From the NCBI GenBank assembly GCA_958295735.1, contig OY282369.1:1348161-1412160 (forward strand): 64,000 nt of DNA. The letters run 5' to 3'. Every line of letters begins with the position of its first letter. The stretch's first letter is position 1. The translations under genes and the position numbers were made by a program. Origin of the DNA: an uncultured Candidatus Cenarchaeum sp. (lineage in GTDB: Archaea; Thermoproteota; Nitrososphaeria; Nitrososphaerales; Nitrosopumilaceae). The notes under the pieces are model-generated. The model was not told where the DNA came from and searched no databases. It saw only the letters and a program-made list of their open reading frames with translations. This document shows positions 1 through 7,662 of the stretch, piece after piece.

Positions 1-309
1 CCCGTGGTCCTTCAGCGCCTCGAAGCCGATCCTCAGGGCGGCCTTCTCGAACGCGTCCGGCGGGGTCTCCGCGGCGAACTTTACGTACACGTCGATGTCT
101 GCCGACTCGGGCAGCCACGTTCCCTTTGCGTGCGAACCGCCCTCCTCGATGCCCACCACGCCGGGCTGCCCGTCCGCCGCGGCCGCTATGAGCTCCTTGG
201 CCTTCGCGGCGAGCTCGGCCTTTTGGCGCACCTGCGCGCCGGACGGGGACGCGCGCCGCCGCTCCCTGTCTATGATCTCCCGGACCCGGCCGGCCGGCGC
301 CGCGGTCAT
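1..309 (-). CDS. cca: CCA-adding enzyme (tRNA nucleotidyltransferase), N-terminal part
   Basis: This is the first 103 codons of an archaeal class I CCA-adding enzyme, which adds or repairs the 3' CCA of tRNA using CTP and ATP. The gene runs off the left window edge, so the C-terminal domains are not seen. The visible part has the nucleotidyltransferase signature GGSHAKGTWLPESADIDVYV, where the two aspartates of DID bind the catalytic metals. The ATG at 309 overlaps the thpR stop codon (ATGA), so the pair is translationally coupled. The thpR-cca neighbourhood is common in archaea and fits a tRNA-end processing operon. The call is secure despite truncation because motif and context agree. Confidence 0.93.
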   Translation of the reverse strand, partial: MTAAPAGRVREIIDRERRRASPSGAQVRQKAELAAKAKELIAAAADGQPGVVGIEEGGSHAKGTWLPESADIDVYVKFAAETPPDAFEKAALRIGFEALKDHG

Positions 310-869
310 GCCGCCCGCGCCCCCACCGACAGGACGTCCGTGTGGACCGCCCCCCCGGGCCCCGGCGCGCTCCTTCTGAGCTTGAACCTGCCGATCCTCT
401 GGGGGCCGAACCGCGCGCCGCGCAGGCCGCGCACGTACCCCGCCACGTCCCCGGCGCGCCGCGCGTCCCTGATCCTGTATATGGTGGCGTGCGGCCTGAA
501 CTCCCCCGCGGCCGGCCCCGCGGGGCCGAGGGCGCGCCCGACGTCCGCGGCCAGCGCGGCCAGGCGCCGCCCCCCGTCCTCGTCCACGCCGGCCCACACC
601 GCCCTGGGCCTGGACGCGCTGGGGAACGCGCCCACGCCGGCCAGATGCACCGCGAACGGCTCGAACCTGACCCCCTCCAGGGCCTTCCCCGCCGCGGCCG
701 CCTCCCCGCCGCCCACCTCCCCGATGAACTTCAGCGTGAAGTGGATCGACCCGCGGCCGGCCGCCCGCCCCGAGCCCTCCTCCCCCAAGTTTTCCAGCCC
801 CTCCTGCACGCGCCCTATGGCATCCAGCGCCTCCCCGCCGTCCACGTCCACCGCCACGAACGCCCTCAC
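306..869 (-). CDS. thpR: RNA 2',3'-cyclic phosphodiesterase (2'-5' RNA ligase family)
   Basis: A 187-residue 2H phosphoesterase of the LigT/ThpR family, which opens 2',3'-cyclic phosphates on RNA (it also shows 2'-5' ligase activity in vitro) and is usually linked to tRNA maturation. Both catalytic HxT motifs are present: HFT at residues 43-45 and HAT at 127-129, each in the usual hydrophobic strand. Length is normal. The start is GTG at 869; an AT-rich TATA box on the minus strand (888-897) lies about 26 bp upstream, so the message is probably leaderless. It overlaps cca by 4 bp downstream. A family-R inverted-repeat element begins 19 bp beyond the TATA box. Confidence 0.93.
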   Translation of the reverse strand: MRAFVAVDVDGGEALDAIGRVQEGLENLGEEGSGRAAGRGSIHFTLKFIGEVGGGEAAAAGKALEGVRFEPFAVHLAGVGAFPSASRPRAVWAGVDEDGGRRLAALAADVGRALGPAGPAAGEFRPHATIYRIRDARRAGDVAGYVRGLRGARFGPQRIGRFKLRRSAPGPGGAVHTDVLSVGARAA

Positions 870-1123
870 GCTTTACGCTGTACTTCTGTCTAATTAAATG
901 GCTCGCGCCCCCCGCCGGGCGGGCCCGCGCGCCCGCGAGCCGCGGGCGCGGAAGCGCGCCGGCCGATCCGGGCCCCCGCCCGCCCGGCAGGACGGCCGGC
1001 ATCGCGCCGTCCCGCCGCCGGCGCCCCCGCCCGCCCGGCAGGACGGCCAGCCCCCCCCCCGCCGCGCTCCGGCGCCGCGCCCCCGCCGGTAGCTTCATAG
1101 CGCCGCGCCCCCGCCGCGCCTGC
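870..1123. other. GC-rich divergent intergenic region
   Basis: Between divergent thpR and the UPF0200 gene. It holds the thpR TATA box (888-897), a family-R element copy from about 917, and two copies of CCGCCCGGCAGGACGGCC (about 980-997 and 1031-1048). A weak AT patch around 1095-1100 may be the promoter of the plus-strand gene. No coding sequence is supported. Confidence 0.6.
917..1005 (+). mobile_element. Family-R short inverted-repeat element, degenerate copy
   Basis: Aligned by eye to the 92-bp family-R elements at 7396 and 31306. It shares the GCGCGCCCG left arm, the GCCGCGGGCGCG block and the GCCGATCCGG core. The right half has decayed, so its end is approximate. Its left edge is 48 bp from the thpR start codon and 19 bp from the thpR TATA box, the same geometry as other copies. 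Confidence 0.5.
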
Positions 1124-1726
1124 ATGTCCGCGGGCCGGGGCGGCAGGAAGGTGATAGTCTGCCTCACCGGGATGCCGGGAGCCGGAAAGTCGACCATAGC
1201 CAGGGGGCTGGCGGCCAGGGGCCTCTGCGAGGCGTTCAACATGGGAGACGCCGTCAGGGCGGAGGCGGCCCGGCGGGGCCTGGACGCGACCGGCCCCGCG
1301 CTCGGGGAGCTCATGCTGGATCTCCGGCGGCGCGGCGGGCCGGATGCCGTGGCCGCCCTGGTGGCGCCCGGCATACGCGGCTCCGCCTCGGGGGCGGTGG
1401 TGGTCGACGGGGTGCGGTCCAACGAGGAGATCCGCTTTTTCGGGAAGATCGGCGAGGTGCGCATACTGTCCGTGCACGCCTCGGCGGGCACGCGCTTCGG
1501 GTTCCTTTCCTGCAGGGGCCGCTCTGACGATCCGCGCAGCCGTGCCGTGTTCGACGAGAGGGACGCGCGCGAGCTCGGGGTGGGCATAAGCGAGCCCATG
1601 GCGCTGGCCGACGAGTCGATCTCCAACAACGGCGCCACCGAGGAGGAACTGGTGGACGGGGCGGCCGCGATAATCCGCGCGTGGCTGGACGGGCCGGCGC
1701 GGCCCCCCGCCCGGGGGGGCGGCTAG
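1124..1726 (+). CDS. UPF0200-type nucleotide kinase family protein
   Basis: A 200-residue P-loop protein resembling the archaeal UPF0200 (dephospho-CoA-kinase/adenylate-kinase-like) family. The Walker A motif GMPGAGKST spans residues 16-24, followed by a basic LID-like stretch. The substrate of this family is not established to my knowledge, so a kinase role is only inferred. ATG at 1124 is used; an in-frame GTG at 1151 would give the compact N-terminus seen in many homologues, but the spacing to the weak AT patch near 1095-1100 favours 1124. The next gene, UPF0201, starts 3 bp after the stop, and UPF0200-UPF0201 adjacency supports both calls. Confidence 0.8.
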   Translation: MSAGRGGRKVIVCLTGMPGAGKSTIARGLAARGLCEAFNMGDAVRAEAARRGLDATGPALGELMLDLRRRGGPDAVAALVAPGIRGSASGAVVVDGVRSNEEIRFFGKIGEVRILSVHASAGTRFGFLSCRGRSDDPRSRAVFDERDARELGVGISEPMALADESISNNGATEEELVDGAAAIIRAWLDGPARPPARGGG

Positions 1727-1728
1727 CG

Positions 1729-2163
1729 GTGCGCGTCCCGGCCGCCCGGTGCGGCGTCACGGCCTCGTGCGACGTGCTGCCCACCGAGGACCCAGGCAGG
1801 GTGGGCGCCGCGCTGCTCAACGTGCTGCCCGGCTCGGACGTCCTGCTGGACGGCGGCCGGGCCTCCGCCTCGGCCGAGGGGCCCTCGTTCCTGGCGCCGC
1901 TGGCCGAGGCGATCCGCTCCCGCGGGACGGGGCGGGCGTACCTGCGCCGCATGCGGAAGAACATGGACGGCGCCGAGACCTGGTTCTACCTCAACAAGCA
2001 GGCCGCGTTCGCCGGGCGCGTGGCCCTGTGCTCCGAGGCGGACGAGTCGCCGCTCGGGCCCATAACGGTGACCCTCCGCTCCCCCCGCGTGGAGGAGATA
2101 GCGGAGTGGCTGGGGGGCGGGGCCGCTCAAGAAAATTCGAGTCGCGCGGTGCAAAAGTTTTAG
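1729..2163 (+). CDS. UPF0201 family protein
   Basis: A 144-residue protein with the UPF0201 (COG1325) hallmark near the N-terminus, VLPTEDPGRVGAALLNVLP, which in archaeal homologues reads similarly around a PTED core. The family has been suggested to bind RNA, but its function is not settled. The start is GTG at 1729, 2 nt after the UPF0200 stop, so the two genes form a coupled operon. The C-terminus is truncated-looking and polar but the reading frame is intact. No catalytic motif is visible. Confidence 0.8.
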   Translation: MRVPAARCGVTASCDVLPTEDPGRVGAALLNVLPGSDVLLDGGRASASAEGPSFLAPLAEAIRSRGTGRAYLRRMRKNMDGAETWFYLNKQAAFAGRVALCSEADESPLGPITVTLRSPRVEEIAEWLGGGAAQENSSRAVQKF

Positions 2164-2199
2164 CTTGGGGGTAAAAAGGCCGGGGCGCGACCGTATGGC

Positions 2200-2772
2200 A
2201 TGCTGAAACTGATCGTGGCGGTGGCCGCCGCGGCCGTCCTCGTAATGCTGTTCCTGCCCCAGACCTCCGCGCTGTTCCCGGGCGTCCCGCAAGTGGCAGA
2301 CTCGGTGGGGGCCGACGTGTCGGAGATCGGGGAGCAGGCCGCCGGGGCCGTGGGCAACGCCACCGGCGCGGCCGGGGACGGCCTCGGCGCGGCGGCCGGG
2401 GCCATAGGCAACGCCACCGGCGCGGCGGCCGGGGCCATAGGCAACGCCACCGGCGCGGCGGCCGGGGCCATAGGCAACGCCACCGGCGCGGCGGCCGGGG
2501 CCATAGGCAACGCCACCGGCGCGGCGGCCGGGGCCATAGGCAACGCCACCGGCGCGGCGGCCGGGGCCATAGGCAACGCCACCGGCGCGGCGGCCGGGGC
2601 CATAGGCAACGCCACCGGCGCGGCGGCCGGGGCCATAGGCAACGCCACCGGCGCGGCGGCCGGGGCCATAGGCAACGCCACCGGCGCGGCGGCCGGGGCC
2701 ATAGGCAACGCCACCGGCGCGGCCGGGGACGGCCTCGGCGCGGCGGCCGGGGCCCTGCTGCCCCGAGGCTAG
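2200..2772 (+). CDS. Secreted Gly/Ala repeat protein with tandem NAT sequons
   Basis: A 190-residue protein with an N-terminal hydrophobic segment (residues 1-28) that could be a signal peptide or membrane anchor. After a short linker it consists of an 11-residue repeat, GAAAGAIGNAT, ten times with the IGNAT form and once as VGNAT, bracketed by GDGLGAAAG blocks on both sides. Each repeat carries an N-A-T N-glycosylation sequon, so it may be a heavily glycosylated surface stalk; that is inference. ATG at 2200 sits 26 bp after the AT-rich GTAAAAAGG. Its stop overlaps the convergent sir2 stop by 2 bp. No homologue is recognised. Confidence 0.65.
   Translation: MLKLIVAVAAAAVLVMLFLPQTSALFPGVPQVADSVGADVSEIGEQAAGAVGNATGAAGDGLGAAAGAIGNATGAAAGAIGNATGAAAGAIGNATGAAAGAIGNATGAAAGAIGNATGAAAGAIGNATGAAAGAIGNATGAAAGAIGNATGAAAGAIGNATGAAAGAIGNATGAAGDGLGAAAGALLPRG
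2391..2727 (+). repeat. 33-bp coding tandem repeat array
   Basis: Units of 33 bp containing CCATAGGCAACGCCACCGG repeat with essentially no nucleotide divergence; I count ten units with ATAGGCAAC at a constant 33-bp spacing (2403 to 2700). Identity at silent positions implies recent expansion or gene-conversion homogenisation. Confidence 0.9.
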
Positions 2773-3530
2773 CCCGCCGCCCCCTTCAGGGACAGCGCGA
2801 GCTCGGCCAGCCGAGGCAGGGCGGCGCCCGCCGTGTCCCTGATGGACGCGTCCATCATGCCGGACATGGGGGTCTCCTCGGGGTTGACCTCGAGCAGCGC
2901 CGCCCCCGCGCTCTTCGCCATCTCCGGCAGCGTGTTGGCGGGCGACACGGCCAGCGACGTGCCGGCCACCACCATCGCGTCGCACGAGAGGGCGGCGCGG
3001 GTGGCCTCCTCCCAAACGCCGGCCGGCAGCGGCTCGCCGTACCACACCACGTCCGGCATCAGCATCCCGCCGCAGCGGCCGCACGTGGGCGGGAGGCCTC
3101 CCCAGCCGCCGGGCGGGGGGGACGGGGGGGACGGGGCGGGGCCGCACGCCCCGCATCTGATCCCGGTTATGTTCCCGTGCAGCTCCAGCACCCGCGTGCT
3201 GCCTGCCCTCTGGTGGAGGCCGTCCATGTTCTGCGTGAGCACCGCCACGTCGTCGTACGCGGCCTCCAGCCGCGCCACTGCCTCGTGGCCGGGGTTGGGG
3301 AGGGCCGCGAGCGCGCCGGCCCTCCTGTCCGTGTACCATTCCCACATCAGCCGCGGATCCTTCCGGAACGCCTCGGCGGTGTCCAGTTTCATGGGATCGC
3401 GCTTCCACCAGTGGCCGCCGCTCCCCCTGAACGTGGATATGCCGCTCTCCCGCGAGACGCCCGCCCCGGTGAGTACCGCCACGCGCCGGGCGCGCTTCAG
3501 CGCGGCCGCCGCCGCGTCCGGGACGGTCAC
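2769..3530 (-). CDS. Sir2 family NAD-dependent protein deacylase
   Basis: A 253-residue sirtuin that removes acyl groups from lysine using NAD+; in archaea a typical substrate is the chromatin protein Alba. Visible motifs are [14 protein letters not shown] (residues 22-35, NAD binding), [11 protein letters not shown], the catalytic histidine in ELHGN, a four-cysteine zinc site (CGAC and CGRC), and GTSLAVSPA near the C-terminus. The GTG start at 3530 overlaps the RNase Z stop (GTGA), so it is the second gene of an operon. The linker between the zinc cysteines is extended by a proline/glycine-rich insert of about 15 residues. It ends convergently with the repeat protein, the stops overlapping. 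Confidence 0.93.
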   Translation of the reverse strand: MTVPDAAAAALKRARRVAVLTGAGVSRESGISTFRGSGGHWWKRDPMKLDTAEAFRKDPRLMWEWYTDRRAGALAALPNPGHEAVARLEAAYDDVAVLTQNMDGLHQRAGSTRVLELHGNITGIRCGACGPAPSPPSPPPGGWGGLPPTCGRCGGMLMPDVVWYGEPLPAGVWEEATRAALSCDAMVVAGTSLAVSPANTLPEMAKSAGAALLEVNPEETPMSGMMDASIRDTAGAALPRLAELALSLKGAAG

Positions 3531-4438
3531 ATCTCCACGACCATCATGTCCTCGGCCGCCCTCACCGAGCCGTGTATCTTGGCTGCCTCCTCCGCGAGGG
3601 CCGCCGCGTCCGGGTACCTGGAGGAAAAGTGCGTCAGCACCAGGTTCTTGGCTCCCGCGTCCTTGGCCAGCCGCGCCGCCCCGGCGGCCGTCGTGTGGCC
3701 GGTCTCGGCGGCCCGCTCCGCCATCTCCTCGGCGAACGTGGAGTCGAACACCAGGAGGTCGCATCCCCTGAAAAAGGCCGCCAGCTCCGCCGTCGGCCTG
3801 GTGTCCCCCGACACGCCTATCCTCCTGCCCGGCCTCGGCGGCCCGGCCACCTCCCGGGGCCCGACCGACCTGCCGTCCTCCAGCGTCACCGCCGCCCCGG
3901 ACTGGAGCGCCTTCCACATGGGGCCCTTCGGCACCCCCAGCCGCGCGGCCCTCTCCGGGTAGAACCGCCCCGGCCTGTCTCGCTCTACGAACAGGTACGA
4001 GAGCGCCGGCACGGTGTGGTCCGCCGGGCGCGCCGACACCCAGTACCCGTCCCCCGCGCAGCAGCGGGACTCGCCCGCGCCGCCCACCTCGCCGACCTCG
4101 AGCGGGAACGGCGGCCTGTGGTTCAGCATGCGCGCGTTCTCGCCGACGAACTCGCGTATCCCCGCGGGGCCGCGCACCTCCACCGGCTCGGTCCTCCCCT
4201 GCAACCCCATCGTCTGCAACAGCCCGGCCAGCCCCAGGCAGTGGTCGCCGTGCATGTGCGTTATGAATACCCTCATCCTCTTGTTCCAGCCCAGGCCCGA
4301 CCTCAGGTACGCGAACTGCGCGCCCTCCCCCGCATCGAACACCAGGACGTCGCCGCCGTCGGTGACCAGGCACGCGCACGGCAGGCCGCGCCGCGCCGTG
4401 GGCCGCGCCCCCGCGGTGCCCAGGAACACGAGCCTCAT
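3527..4438 (-). CDS. rnz: Ribonuclease Z (tRNA 3' endonuclease)
   Basis: A 303-residue metallo-beta-lactamase enzyme that cuts pre-tRNA just 3' of the discriminator base. The histidine motif [11 protein letters not shown] gives H61, H63, D65 and H66; further metal ligands appear as FDST and the late TGHTT segment. Length matches short-form archaeal RNase Z. The ATG at 4438 lies about 25 bp downstream of a minus-strand CATAAACC box (4456-4463), so it is leaderless. The downstream sir2 overlaps by 4 bp; upstream is the PRPP synthetase gene on the same strand. Confidence 0.95.
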   Translation of the reverse strand: MRLVFLGTAGARPTARRGLPCACLVTDGGDVLVFDAGEGAQFAYLRSGLGWNKRMRVFITHMHGDHCLGLAGLLQTMGLQGRTEPVEVRGPAGIREFVGENARMLNHRPPFPLEVGEVGGAGESRCCAGDGYWVSARPADHTVPALSYLFVERDRPGRFYPERAARLGVPKGPMWKALQSGAAVTLEDGRSVGPREVAGPPRPGRRIGVSGDTRPTAELAAFFRGCDLLVFDSTFAEEMAERAAETGHTTAAGAARLAKDAGAKNLVLTHFSSRYPDAAALAEEAAKIHGSVRAAEDMMVVEM

Positions 4439-4463
4439 GGGGCCCGCCGGGCGCCCCGGTGGT

Positions 4464-5447
4464 TTATGCGTACGGATCGCCGCCCGCGCGCCGGTCGGGA
4501 TCGGCGGGGCGCCCGCGCCAGCGGCCCGCGGGCGCGCGGCCGCCCCACCACTCGATCTGCTTGGACAGCGCGCCGGACACGTCGACCTCCCGCATCCACC
4601 CCCCGCCTTTCCCCGGCCCGCCGACCGTGTTGCAGCACACCATCCTGCGCACCCCCGCCTCGGCGAGCTTCTCCCGCGCCCCGCCGACCAGCAACGGGTG
4701 CGTGCACGCCACCACGATCCTCCCGCACCCGCGCCCCGCCAAGAACCGGGCCGCCTCGGCGACGCTCCCCCCAGTGCTGACCATGTCGTCCACCAGCACG
4801 ACGTCCCTCCCCGCCGCGCCGGCCCCCCGCGCGCCGGCGATCCTGACGGATCCGGTGCTCTTGTCGCGCCGCTTGCTCAGCTCCGCCCAGTCCGTCCCGA
4901 GCTCGCTGGCGAAAAGGGCGGCCCTCGCGGCCCCCCCCGCGTCGGGGGAGACCACCACCGGCCTCTCCAGGTTCATCCTGCGGCAGCGCGCGGCCAGGAT
5001 CGGGACCGCGGTGACGCTGGTGGCCGGTATGGCGAACCTCTCCAAGGCCGCGCTGCTGTGTATGTCGACCACCAGCATGCGGGAGGCGCCGGCCGCCTCG
5101 AACAGGCGCGCCACCACGTCCATGGTCACTACCTCGCCGGGCAGGAACCGCCTGTCCTGCCTGGCGTATCCCATGTAGGGGACGGCGGCCGTCACGTGGT
5201 CGGAAAAGTGGCAGGCCTCATGCACCAGCGACAGCGCCTTGATCAAGTTGGAGTCCACGGGGGGCGGGGTCGACTGGACGACCACCACCCGGCCCCCCGC
5301 CCCGGGCCTGCGGTCCAGCGTGACCTTGCTCTCCCCGTCGGGGAACACCCGCACCCTGGCCTCCACGAGGCGGGCGCCCAGCCTGGCGGCCACCCTCCCC
5401 GCGAGGCCCTCCGGGCCGCCCTCGCCTATCACGGTCAGCCCCGCCAA
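4464..5447 (-). CDS. prs: Ribose-phosphate pyrophosphokinase (PRPP synthetase)
   Basis: A 327-residue enzyme making phosphoribosyl pyrophosphate from ribose 5-phosphate and ATP for nucleotide, histidine and tryptophan synthesis. Visible are FPDGESKV, the ATP-binding region around YARQDRRF, the metal-binding [12 protein letters not shown], and the PRPP loop [16 protein letters not shown] at 5447 is chosen because a CTTAAG box (5471-5476) lies about 26 bp upstream, giving a leaderless mRNA with N-terminus [11 protein letters not shown]; the next in-frame GTG is at 5432. The C-terminus carries an extra basic tail. Confidence 0.94.
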   Translation of the reverse strand: MAGLTVIGEGGPEGLAGRVAARLGARLVEARVRVFPDGESKVTLDRRPGAGGRVVVVQSTPPPVDSNLIKALSLVHEACHFSDHVTAAVPYMGYARQDRRFLPGEVVTMDVVARLFEAAGASRMLVVDIHSSAALERFAIPATSVTAVPILAARCRRMNLERPVVVSPDAGGAARAALFASELGTDWAELSKRRDKSTGSVRIAGARGAGAAGRDVVLVDDMVSTGGSVAEAARFLAGRGCGRIVVACTHPLLVGGAREKLAEAGVRRMVCCNTVGGPGKGGGWMREVDVSGALSKQIEWWGGRAPAGRWRGRPADPDRRAGGDPYA

Positions 5448-5524
5448 CGGATCGGCGGCGGGGGGCGGGCTCTTAAGTTTTGAGGGGAGCCCCCTCCCCG
5501 GGGAGGGCGCGGGGGCGGGCGCCG

Positions 5525-7258
5525 CTACTCGTCGTCGTCCCCGCTCGTCGCTATGTCGCCCACGCCGAACTCGTCCAGCAGCTTGCCGCGCTTCCCGTCG
5601 TGCCTGCCTATCTCCTCGGCCTCCCTCGCCTCGTCGCCTTGGTACACGGTCCTTATCGGCCAGGGGATCCGTATGTCGTACTCCTTGAACTCCTCGTACA
5701 TGATCATCCTCATGTCCGTCTTCACCTTGAACTGGTCGCCGTAGCTCCGCACGTAGACCCACACCGCAAAGTCGAGCGACGAGTCGTTGAACTTGTTGAA
5801 CCGGACTATCGGCTGGCTGATGTCCACGTGCAGCGAGGCGTCGCACCCGCAGCTGGGCTTGTTCTGCGCGCGGTACGGGCACTTTTTCTGCCGCACGAGG
5901 TGCCTGCCCTTGCTGTCGACGGCCTCGCGCATGGTGCGGTTCCCCACCTTGATGAGGATTGCCGCGACCTGCCTCGGGTTGTTCAGGTACGAGACGCCGA
6001 CGTCGACCACCGCCGGGACCATCTTGACGTCCTTGCTGTAGTTTATGATCTGCGTGTTGACCAGCTGCCGCGTGGGTATTATCGCGTACGACTCGCGCAT
6101 CCCGTGCCGCACGTAGGTGACCCTGGACGTGATCTTGTGTATGTACCCGTTGTAGCCGGTCTCCAGCTCGACCCTGTCGCCCTCGGCCACTATCTTGTCC
6201 TTCCGTATCATGATGTACGCGAACCAGTTCTGCATGGTCTCCTGCAGCGCCAGCCCGATCCCTATGGCCAGGCCGCCGGTGGCGGTGGCCAGCACTATGA
6301 GGTCGACGCCCCACCAGCTCACCACCCCGAGCGCCACTGCCAGGAAGATGCCGACCGGCATGATCTGCGCGGCGGACCTCGGTATGTCCCTCCTCTTCTT
6401 CGCGGCGTACCCCGGGGGCCGCGCGCCGGCCACGATGGGCTCGTGGCCGCCCCAGCGCTTCTCCTCCCTCCAGGTGTCTATCGGGTAGATCTCCCCGGGC
6501 CTCTGCCCCGGCCTCAGCCTCCGGCCGGACTCGTTGTTCCCCGTCGCGCACCTCTCGTAGTACTTCGCGTACTTTGCGCGCTCGGAGACCTTCCACTTCT
6601 CGAACGGGGCGCGCACCAGCTCCTCGTAGCTCCCTATGGGCGTCCCCCTGGTGGTCCGGAAGGCCTCCAGGTGCGCCCGCCCCTCCTCGGTCCCCTTGCG
6701 CTCCTCGAACTCCTCCGCCGGCATCTCCTCCGGGGCGGTCTGCGGGGGGACCCACCTGTACATGGCGTGGAAGAGGTCCCCCCCGTCGTCCGGAAAGCCC
6801 CTCATGGAGAACCACTCGTCAAAGTCCTCCTTTTCCAGCACGGACTTTTCGCGCTTCGTCACCGCTATGGGTATGAGGTGCGCCACGGCGTAGCCGATCA
6901 CCAGCGCGTTCATGGTGTTGAGCATCTTGGCGAACGTCTCGTCGGCCGCCGCCGCGGCCCCGTCCCCGAACAGCTCGAACGCCTGCACGTAGGCGTTTAT
7001 CGAGCTTATCAGGACCATGGCGAAGATCGGGAGCACCGCCACCCTGACGAACCTGGACACGTGGGGCCTCGTATAGCTGAACCTCTTGGAGAGCACCCAC
7101 CTCGACAGCAGCCTGTACGCCAGGACGGTGGCCGCTATCCCGGCGACCAGCACGGCCACGGCCACCTGGAGGACGGGGTGGGTGGCCAGCAGCTGCGAGA
7201 TCGCCTCGAACTGCCCCGCCTGCCCCGAGACCGCCCCTATGATCTCCTCGCCCGCCAT
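5525..7258 (-). CDS. MscS family mechanosensitive channel
   Basis: A 577-residue membrane protein of the small-conductance mechanosensitive channel family. Hydrophobic helices occur near residues 25-50, 70-95 and 115-140, then a charged insert of roughly 130 residues, then a further helix pair leading to the MscS pore and beta domain (TGGLAIGIGLALQETMQNW followed by a DRVEL strand region). The second half has a cytoplasmic domain with an unusual cysteine group, CPYRAQNKPSCGCD. ATG at 7258 is supported by an A-tract (TTTTTTT on the minus strand, 7284-7290) about 28 bp upstream. It probably protects against osmotic downshock; other gating cues cannot be excluded. Confidence 0.9.
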   Translation of the reverse strand: MAGEEIIGAVSGQAGQFEAISQLLATHPVLQVAVAVLVAGIAATVLAYRLLSRWVLSKRFSYTRPHVSRFVRVAVLPIFAMVLISSINAYVQAFELFGDGAAAAADETFAKMLNTMNALVIGYAVAHLIPIAVTKREKSVLEKEDFDEWFSMRGFPDDGGDLFHAMYRWVPPQTAPEEMPAEEFEERKGTEEGRAHLEAFRTTRGTPIGSYEELVRAPFEKWKVSERAKYAKYYERCATGNNESGRRLRPGQRPGEIYPIDTWREEKRWGGHEPIVAGARPPGYAAKKRRDIPRSAAQIMPVGIFLAVALGVVSWWGVDLIVLATATGGLAIGIGLALQETMQNWFAYIMIRKDKIVAEGDRVELETGYNGYIHKITSRVTYVRHGMRESYAIIPTRQLVNTQIINYSKDVKMVPAVVDVGVSYLNNPRQVAAILIKVGNRTMREAVDSKGRHLVRQKKCPYRAQNKPSCGCDASLHVDISQPIVRFNKFNDSSLDFAVWVYVRSYGDQFKVKTDMRMIMYEEFKEYDIRIPWPIRTVYQGDEAREAEEIGRHDGKRGKLLDEFGVGDIATSGDDDE

Positions 7259-7395
7259 CCGCGCCACCCCGCCCGGCCCCCAAAAAAAGCCGTTCGGTCG
7301 CGCGCCCGCCCGGGCGCCCGCCCGGGCGCCCCCTTCCCCGCCGCGCGCGCGAAAACGGCCCGCCCGGGCGCCCGCCCGGGCGCCCGCCCGGCCCC

Positions 7396-7487
7396 GCGCG
7401 GGGCCGCGCGCCCGTCGGCCGCGGGCGCGAAAACGGCCCCGCCGATCCGGGTTCGCGCCCGGGGGGCGGGGGCCGCCGACCTCGCGC
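7396..7487 (+). mobile_element. Family-R element, 92 bp
   Basis: Bounded by GCGCGGGGCCG and CGACCTCGCGC, an imperfect inverted repeat. It holds the GGGCGCGAA...TTCGCGCCC internal palindrome around GCCGATCCGG. Same length as the copies at 31306-31397 and 51503-51594. No clear target duplication flanks this copy. Confidence 0.65.
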
Positions 7488-7505
7488 CGGGCTCCTGCCG
7501 GGGGA

Positions 7506-7599
7506 GCGGCCCCCCGTGCGGGGAGCGGGCTGGGGGCCATGCAGGAGAGGAACGTGACCTTCGGCGGCGGCGGGCGCGGCCCCCCGTGCGGGGAGCGGG
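7506..7599 (+). repeat. 24-bp direct repeat pair, offset 70 bp
   Basis: GCGGCCCCCCGTGCGGGGAG plus GCGG occurs at 7506-7529 and 7576-7599 with no mismatch. The 46 bp between them contain the glnA fragment. Each copy also contains a short palindrome, CCCCCGTGCGGGG. Confidence 0.85.
7529..7564 (+). pseudogene. Remnant copy of the glnA 5' coding sequence
   Basis: These 36 bp match 9122-9157, inside codons 6-18 of glnA, at 34 of 36 positions and still spell AMQERNVTF against AMQEKNVTF. The flanking sequence is unrelated. It is bounded by two identical 24-bp direct repeats. It is too short to be functional. Confidence 0.75.
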
Positions 7600-7616
7600 G
7601 GCCGCCGACCCCGCGC
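7575..7616 (+). mobile_element. Family-R element, right end only
   Basis: GGGGAGCGGGGGCCGCCGA through CCCCGCGC matches the right arm of family R. Its edge is 15 bp upstream of the KamA TATA box and 47 bp upstream of the KamA start codon. Confidence 0.5.
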
Positions 7617-7662
7617 CGGGCGCTACCCCAACATTTAACAACAATCGCCGCCCCGCCGATGC

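Larger units (their letters stand above)
7259..7662. other. GC-rich intergenic region with repeat elements and a glnA fragment
   Basis: A 404-bp gap between divergent mscS and the KamA gene. It contains low-complexity GCCCGCCCGGGC runs (7300-7395), a full family-R element (7396-7487), a pair of 24-bp direct repeats (7506-7529 and 7576-7599) flanking a 46-bp filler derived from glnA, a family-R end fragment (about 7575-7616), and the KamA TATA box CATTTAAC (7632-7639). No intact gene is supported. Confidence 0.7.
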
